Shown here piece after piece: positions 61,642 to 64,000 of a stretch of 64,000 bases of DNA. The stretch comes from Salinisphaeraceae bacterium (GTDB lineage: Bacteria; Pseudomonadota; Gammaproteobacteria; Nevskiales; Salinisphaeraceae): the NCBI GenBank assembly GCA_002683405.1, contig NYTH01000033.1:62001-126000 (forward strand). The letters are read 5' to 3'. The position numbers and the translations under genes were made by a program. The notes below the pieces were generated by a model. It ran no database searches. It was not told where the DNA came from and was given only the letters and a program-made list of their open reading frames with translations. Position 1 is the first letter of the stretch. Each line of letters opens with the position of its first letter.

Positions 61642-62970
61642 TCAGGCGCCTTCAATGACCATCGCTGCACCGATGCCGCCAGCCGCACAGGCCGTCGTCA
61701 GCGCCAGGCCGCCGCCGCGCTGCTTGAGCTCGTGCGCCATGCCGCCGATCACGCGGGCGCCGGTGGCGCCAAAGGGGTGGCCGTAGGCGATGGAACCGCC
61801 GTTGACGTTGAGCTTGGCGGTATCCACCTCGCCTACCGCCTGGTCGCGGCCGGTCCACTTCTTGATGTAGTCCTTGCTCGCCAGACCGCGGATGTTGCAG
61901 GCGATCTGGGCGGCGAAGGCCTCGTGCATATCGACGAGGTCCATGTCCTTTAGGGTCACGCCGGCCCGCTCGAGCGCCACCGGCGCGGCCAGCACCGGCC
62001 CCATGAGCAGATCGTCTTCCGGCGTCTTGCCGGCGAAGGCATAGCCGCGAATATAGGCCATCGGCTCATAGCCGAGCGCCTTGGCCTTGTCCTCGCTCAT
62101 GAGCAGCAGACAGGCCGCGCCATCGGTGAGCGGGCTGGAGTTGGCGGCCGTCACGGTGCCGAGCTGCTTGTCGAACACCGGCTTGAGCTTGTCGTAGCCC
62201 GCGCGCTCGGAATTCTTGCGCACCAGATTGTCGTCGTGCAGGGCCTCGGTCTTGCCGCCCTGGCCTCTGGCGAGGAAGGCGGTCATGACGAAATCGTCAA
62301 GCTTGCCCTGTTTCCAGGCGTTTGCCGCATTGCTGTGCGAGGCGTGCGCGATGTCGTCCTGCTCGCTGCGCGGCACGTTCCAGACCTTGGCCATCTGCTC
62401 GGCGGATTCGCCCATGAGCATGCCGGTCGAGTACTCGGTGATGGCCGGCGGCACCGGCAGCAGATCACGCGGCCGCAGCTTCGACAGGATTTTTACCCGC
62501 TGGCCCGCCGTCTTGGCGAAGTTGGCGTCGCGCAGAGCGGAGGCAAGTTTCTTGGAAACAGGAATGGGGGCATCCGACGTGGAATCGACCCCACCCGCCA
62601 ACACCACATCGGCGTGACCCAGCAGAATCGACTCGGCCGCATTGGCCGCCGACTGGAAGCTGGTGGCGCAGGCCCGGGTGACCGAGTAGGCGTCCACGTC
62701 CGGCAGACCAATGGCCAGCGCCACTTCGCGGCCGATGAACTGCGTGCCCGAGGCCTGAATGGTCTGGCCGAAGACGATCTGATCCAGCGTGTCGGCGTCC
62801 AGATTATTCCGGGCGACCATCTCGGCGGCCACCATGGCGCCCAGATCCACCGAGTTCATGTCCCGGAAATGTGTGGCGATGCGCGCAAATGGCGTGCGCA
62901 AGGCGTCGACGATGGCCACGCGGCCCTGTTGACCTTTCAACTCATTCCGACCGGCTTTGGCAGCAGACAT
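61642..62970 (-). CDS. fadI: Acetyl-CoA C-acyltransferase (3-ketoacyl-CoA thiolase) FadI
   Basis: 442 residues, thiolase fold. The nucleophile Cys is in SVTRACATSFQSAANA. The active-site His lie in DMHEAFAAQ and NGGSIAYGHPFGATGAR, and the second Cys is in ALTTACAAGGIGAAMV. TAANSSPLTDGAACLLLM also fits. Length and the PRDLLPVPPAI segment are as in FadI. First gene of the fadI-fadJ-fadE-CaiB run, divergent from tetR. Confidence 0.95.
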   Translation of the reverse strand: MSAAKAGRNELKGQQGRVAIVDALRTPFARIATHFRDMNSVDLGAMVAAEMVARNNLDADTLDQIVFGQTIQASGTQFIGREVALAIGLPDVDAYSVTRACATSFQSAANAAESILLGHADVVLAGGVDSTSDAPIPVSKKLASALRDANFAKTAGQRVKILSKLRPRDLLPVPPAITEYSTGMLMGESAEQMAKVWNVPRSEQDDIAHASHSNAANAWKQGKLDDFVMTAFLARGQGGKTEALHDDNLVRKNSERAGYDKLKPVFDKQLGTVTAANSSPLTDGAACLLLMSEDKAKALGYEPMAYIRGYAFAGKTPEDDLLMGPVLAAPVALERAGVTLKDMDLVDMHEAFAAQIACNIRGLASKDYIKKWTGRDQAVGEVDTAKLNVNGGSIAYGHPFGATGARVIGGMAHELKQRGGGLALTTACAAGGIGAAMVIEGA

Positions 62971-63106
62971 GCGGACTCCGTGGAAGCTGTAATTTAACGT
63001 ACACCCATAAACAGGAAATCAATCTTTCCTTTCGGGATCCTTATTGTCGCGATGCAACAACGCTTGTCAAGTGCGGCCGCTAGCGCAGGCGGGGTAGAGA
63101 AATTTA

Positions 63107-63122
63107 TGTAATATTCATTACA
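63107..63122. promoter_or_regulatory. Palindromic operator candidate for the TetR regulator
   Basis: Perfect inverted repeat TGTAAT-ATTC-ATTACA (6-bp arms, 4-bp centre), 25 bp before the tetR ATG and 136 bp before the divergent fadI start. Size and position suit a TetR-family site controlling both genes. Confidence 0.5.
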
Positions 63123-63147
63123 CATTCACTGCCCGACATTGATCCGT

Positions 63148-63789
63148 ATGCCCCGCTCCACGGAAGCTCAAGCCCGCCGGCGAATCGAATCGGCCGCGCT
63201 GAAGCTGTTTGCCACCAAGCCTTTCAGCGCCGTTCGCCTGGATGAAATCGCCGCCGAGGCCAACGCGTCGCTACAGACCATCTACCGCTATTACGGAGAT
63301 AAATCCGGGCTGCTGGAGGTCTGCATGGACGACTGGCTGGGACAGCTGGCGCGGCGGATGCTGGACCATCTGCAGGGTATCGAGAGCTACAAGGAGCGGC
63401 TGCGGAAAGTCTTCTGGGTGGTCATCGATTTCTTCGAGCGCAATCCCCAGGTGATTTCCATGATGGCCAACGCCGTAACGCCGGCCATATGGCAGCAGAA
63501 CGCCACGTTTCGCCAACGGGCGCTGACCCGGGAGCTGCTCCAGATGTTCAGCCAGGGACGCGCGCAGGGCATCCTGACCGACGAGGTCAGCGAGGCGCTG
63601 CTCCTGGACTACTTCTACGGCGTGCTGTTCAGGATTGTGCCGATGAACCTCGCGCGCGGCCGGCCCGAGTCGCTGTCCGCTCAGGCCAATACGCTATTCG
63701 AGATGCTGTGGCGGGCAATCGCCCGGCCCGTCCGAGATGACCGACAGAGCGCGCGAGCCGGACCGGCGGCCAGACCCGCCGGGCGCTAA
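63148..63789 (+). CDS. TetR/AcrR-family transcriptional regulator, probably of fatty-acid oxidation
   Basis: 213 residues. The N-terminal HTH reads ESAALKLFATKPFSAVRLDE, then IAAEANASLQTIYRYYGDK and SGLLEVCMDDWL, a classic TetR pattern. The C-terminal helical ligand domain (VFWVVIDFFERNPQVISMM; LLLDYFYGVLFR) has no assigned ligand; acyl-CoA is likely from its divergent position to fadI (inference). The start ATG at 63148 is preferred to a TTG three codons earlier. The stop TAA is formed at the very left edge of a small inverted-repeat element. Confidence 0.88.
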   Translation: MPRSTEAQARRRIESAALKLFATKPFSAVRLDEIAAEANASLQTIYRYYGDKSGLLEVCMDDWLGQLARRMLDHLQGIESYKERLRKVFWVVIDFFERNPQVISMMANAVTPAIWQQNATFRQRALTRELLQMFSQGRAQGILTDEVSEALLLDYFYGVLFRIVPMNLARGRPESLSAQANTLFEMLWRAIARPVRDDRQSARAGPAARPAGR

Positions 63790-63953
63790 GAGGCTGCTGA
63801 AGTGCCAAGCATTTTGGCAGCTTCAGAGCGGCACAAGCACGTAAAGCCAAAACCAGGCACGCCAAGTGCCTGATTTTGAGAGCAAGTGAAAACCGCGTGT
63901 TCGAGCAGCCACGCTGAAAAGAGCCAGGATGGCTGCTTTTCAGCAACCTCCTA
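63787..63953. mobile_element. 167-bp MITE-like element or IS remnant
   Basis: Ends: TAAGAGGCTGCTGAA (63787-63801) and the inverse of TAGGAGGTTGCTGAA (63939-63953), matching at 13 of 15. Internal hairpin CAGGCAC/GTGCCTG near 63856-63875. No coding capacity. If the inverted repeats are taken as GAGGYTGCTGAA, the flanks are CTAA and CTAG, which fits the YTAR target preference I recall for IS5-type elements. The termini look like those of IS4/IS5-type elements; the source family is not identified. Confidence 0.6.
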
Positions 63954-64000
63954 GGGGTCGACCGACAAGTCGCGCTTGAGCTCCTGCGCGGCGCGTACGT
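63951..64000 (-). CDS. 3' end of an unidentified minus-strand gene
   Basis: Only 15 codons (VRAAQELKRDLSVDP) and a TAG stop at 63951-63953 are inside the window. The helical, charged composition looks coding, but identity is not possible. Its stop lies on the right terminus of the small inverted-repeat element, so the original 3' end may have been altered by insertion. Confidence 0.35.
   Translation of the reverse strand, partial: VRAAQELKRDLSVDP

Overview
The window is a 64 kb, GC-rich chromosomal segment. Its gene content points to an aerobic gammaproteobacterium that uses hydrocarbons or fatty acids; a Nevskiales/Salinisphaera/Alcanivorax-like organism is my inference. The main supports are a CYP153-type alkane hydroxylase with its own ferredoxin and reductase, a FadL porin, a fadI-fadJ-fadE set, a RegB/RegA redox pair, PntAB, PriA, ArgS and TtcA. 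I saw no rRNA, tRNA, CRISPR array or complete insertion sequence.

Layout. 1-10 kb: a truncated BLUF blue-light sensor, an MMPL/RND exporter, a RegA/RegB pair divergent from a Met/His-rich outer-membrane barrel, an acyl-CoA dehydrogenase, a FadL porin, and two small secreted proteins ending in Gly-Leu-Pro repeats. 10-18 kb: an almost complete molybdenum-cofactor cluster (moaCB fusion, moaE, yqeC, a MoaD-like gene, moeB with an N-terminal rhodanese, mobA, moeA, moaD, moaA). 18-22 kb: an SH3b protein, an overlapping FAD monooxygenase/CruF-like carotenoid pair, a haloalkane dehalogenase and a HIT protein. 22-26.7 kb: a minus-strand operon of a receiver protein with a KaiA/RsbU-type C-terminus, KaiB, KaiC and a PAS-GGDEF-EAL protein, which looks like a Kai timing system with a c-di-GMP output. 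26.8-33 kb: acyl-CoA ligase, cyclase-family hydrolase, CYP153, ferredoxin and ferredoxin reductase. 33-38 kb: SPOR protein, argS, priA.

38.3-40 kb: a membrane diguanylate cyclase fused to an IS200/IS605 TnpA-like (Y1, REP-transposase) domain that has lost one metal-binding His. 40.4-45.4 kb: a giant exported mosaic protein. 46-53 kb: pntAB, a secreted unknown, an Xni-like nuclease, fructosamine kinase, ttcA, then a 692-bp gene-free element with 30-bp terminal inverted repeats. 53.6-64 kb: a thioredoxin-fold protein, a CaiB/BaiF protein, fadE, fadJ, fadI, a divergent tetR with a palindromic operator, and a small inverted-repeat element at the right edge.

Almost every non-coding gap in the fad region, and the gap after the P450, holds a copy of a nested palindromic repeat (outer arms CCACAGAGGCACAGAG, inner arms CCACAAAGGCACAAAG). 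The two strongest candidates for new biology are the KaiA-like/kaiBC/c-di-GMP operon and the diguanylate cyclase-TnpA fusion. Together with two GGDEF proteins and a BLUF sensor, they suggest a cell in which light, time and redox feed into c-di-GMP; that link is inference.
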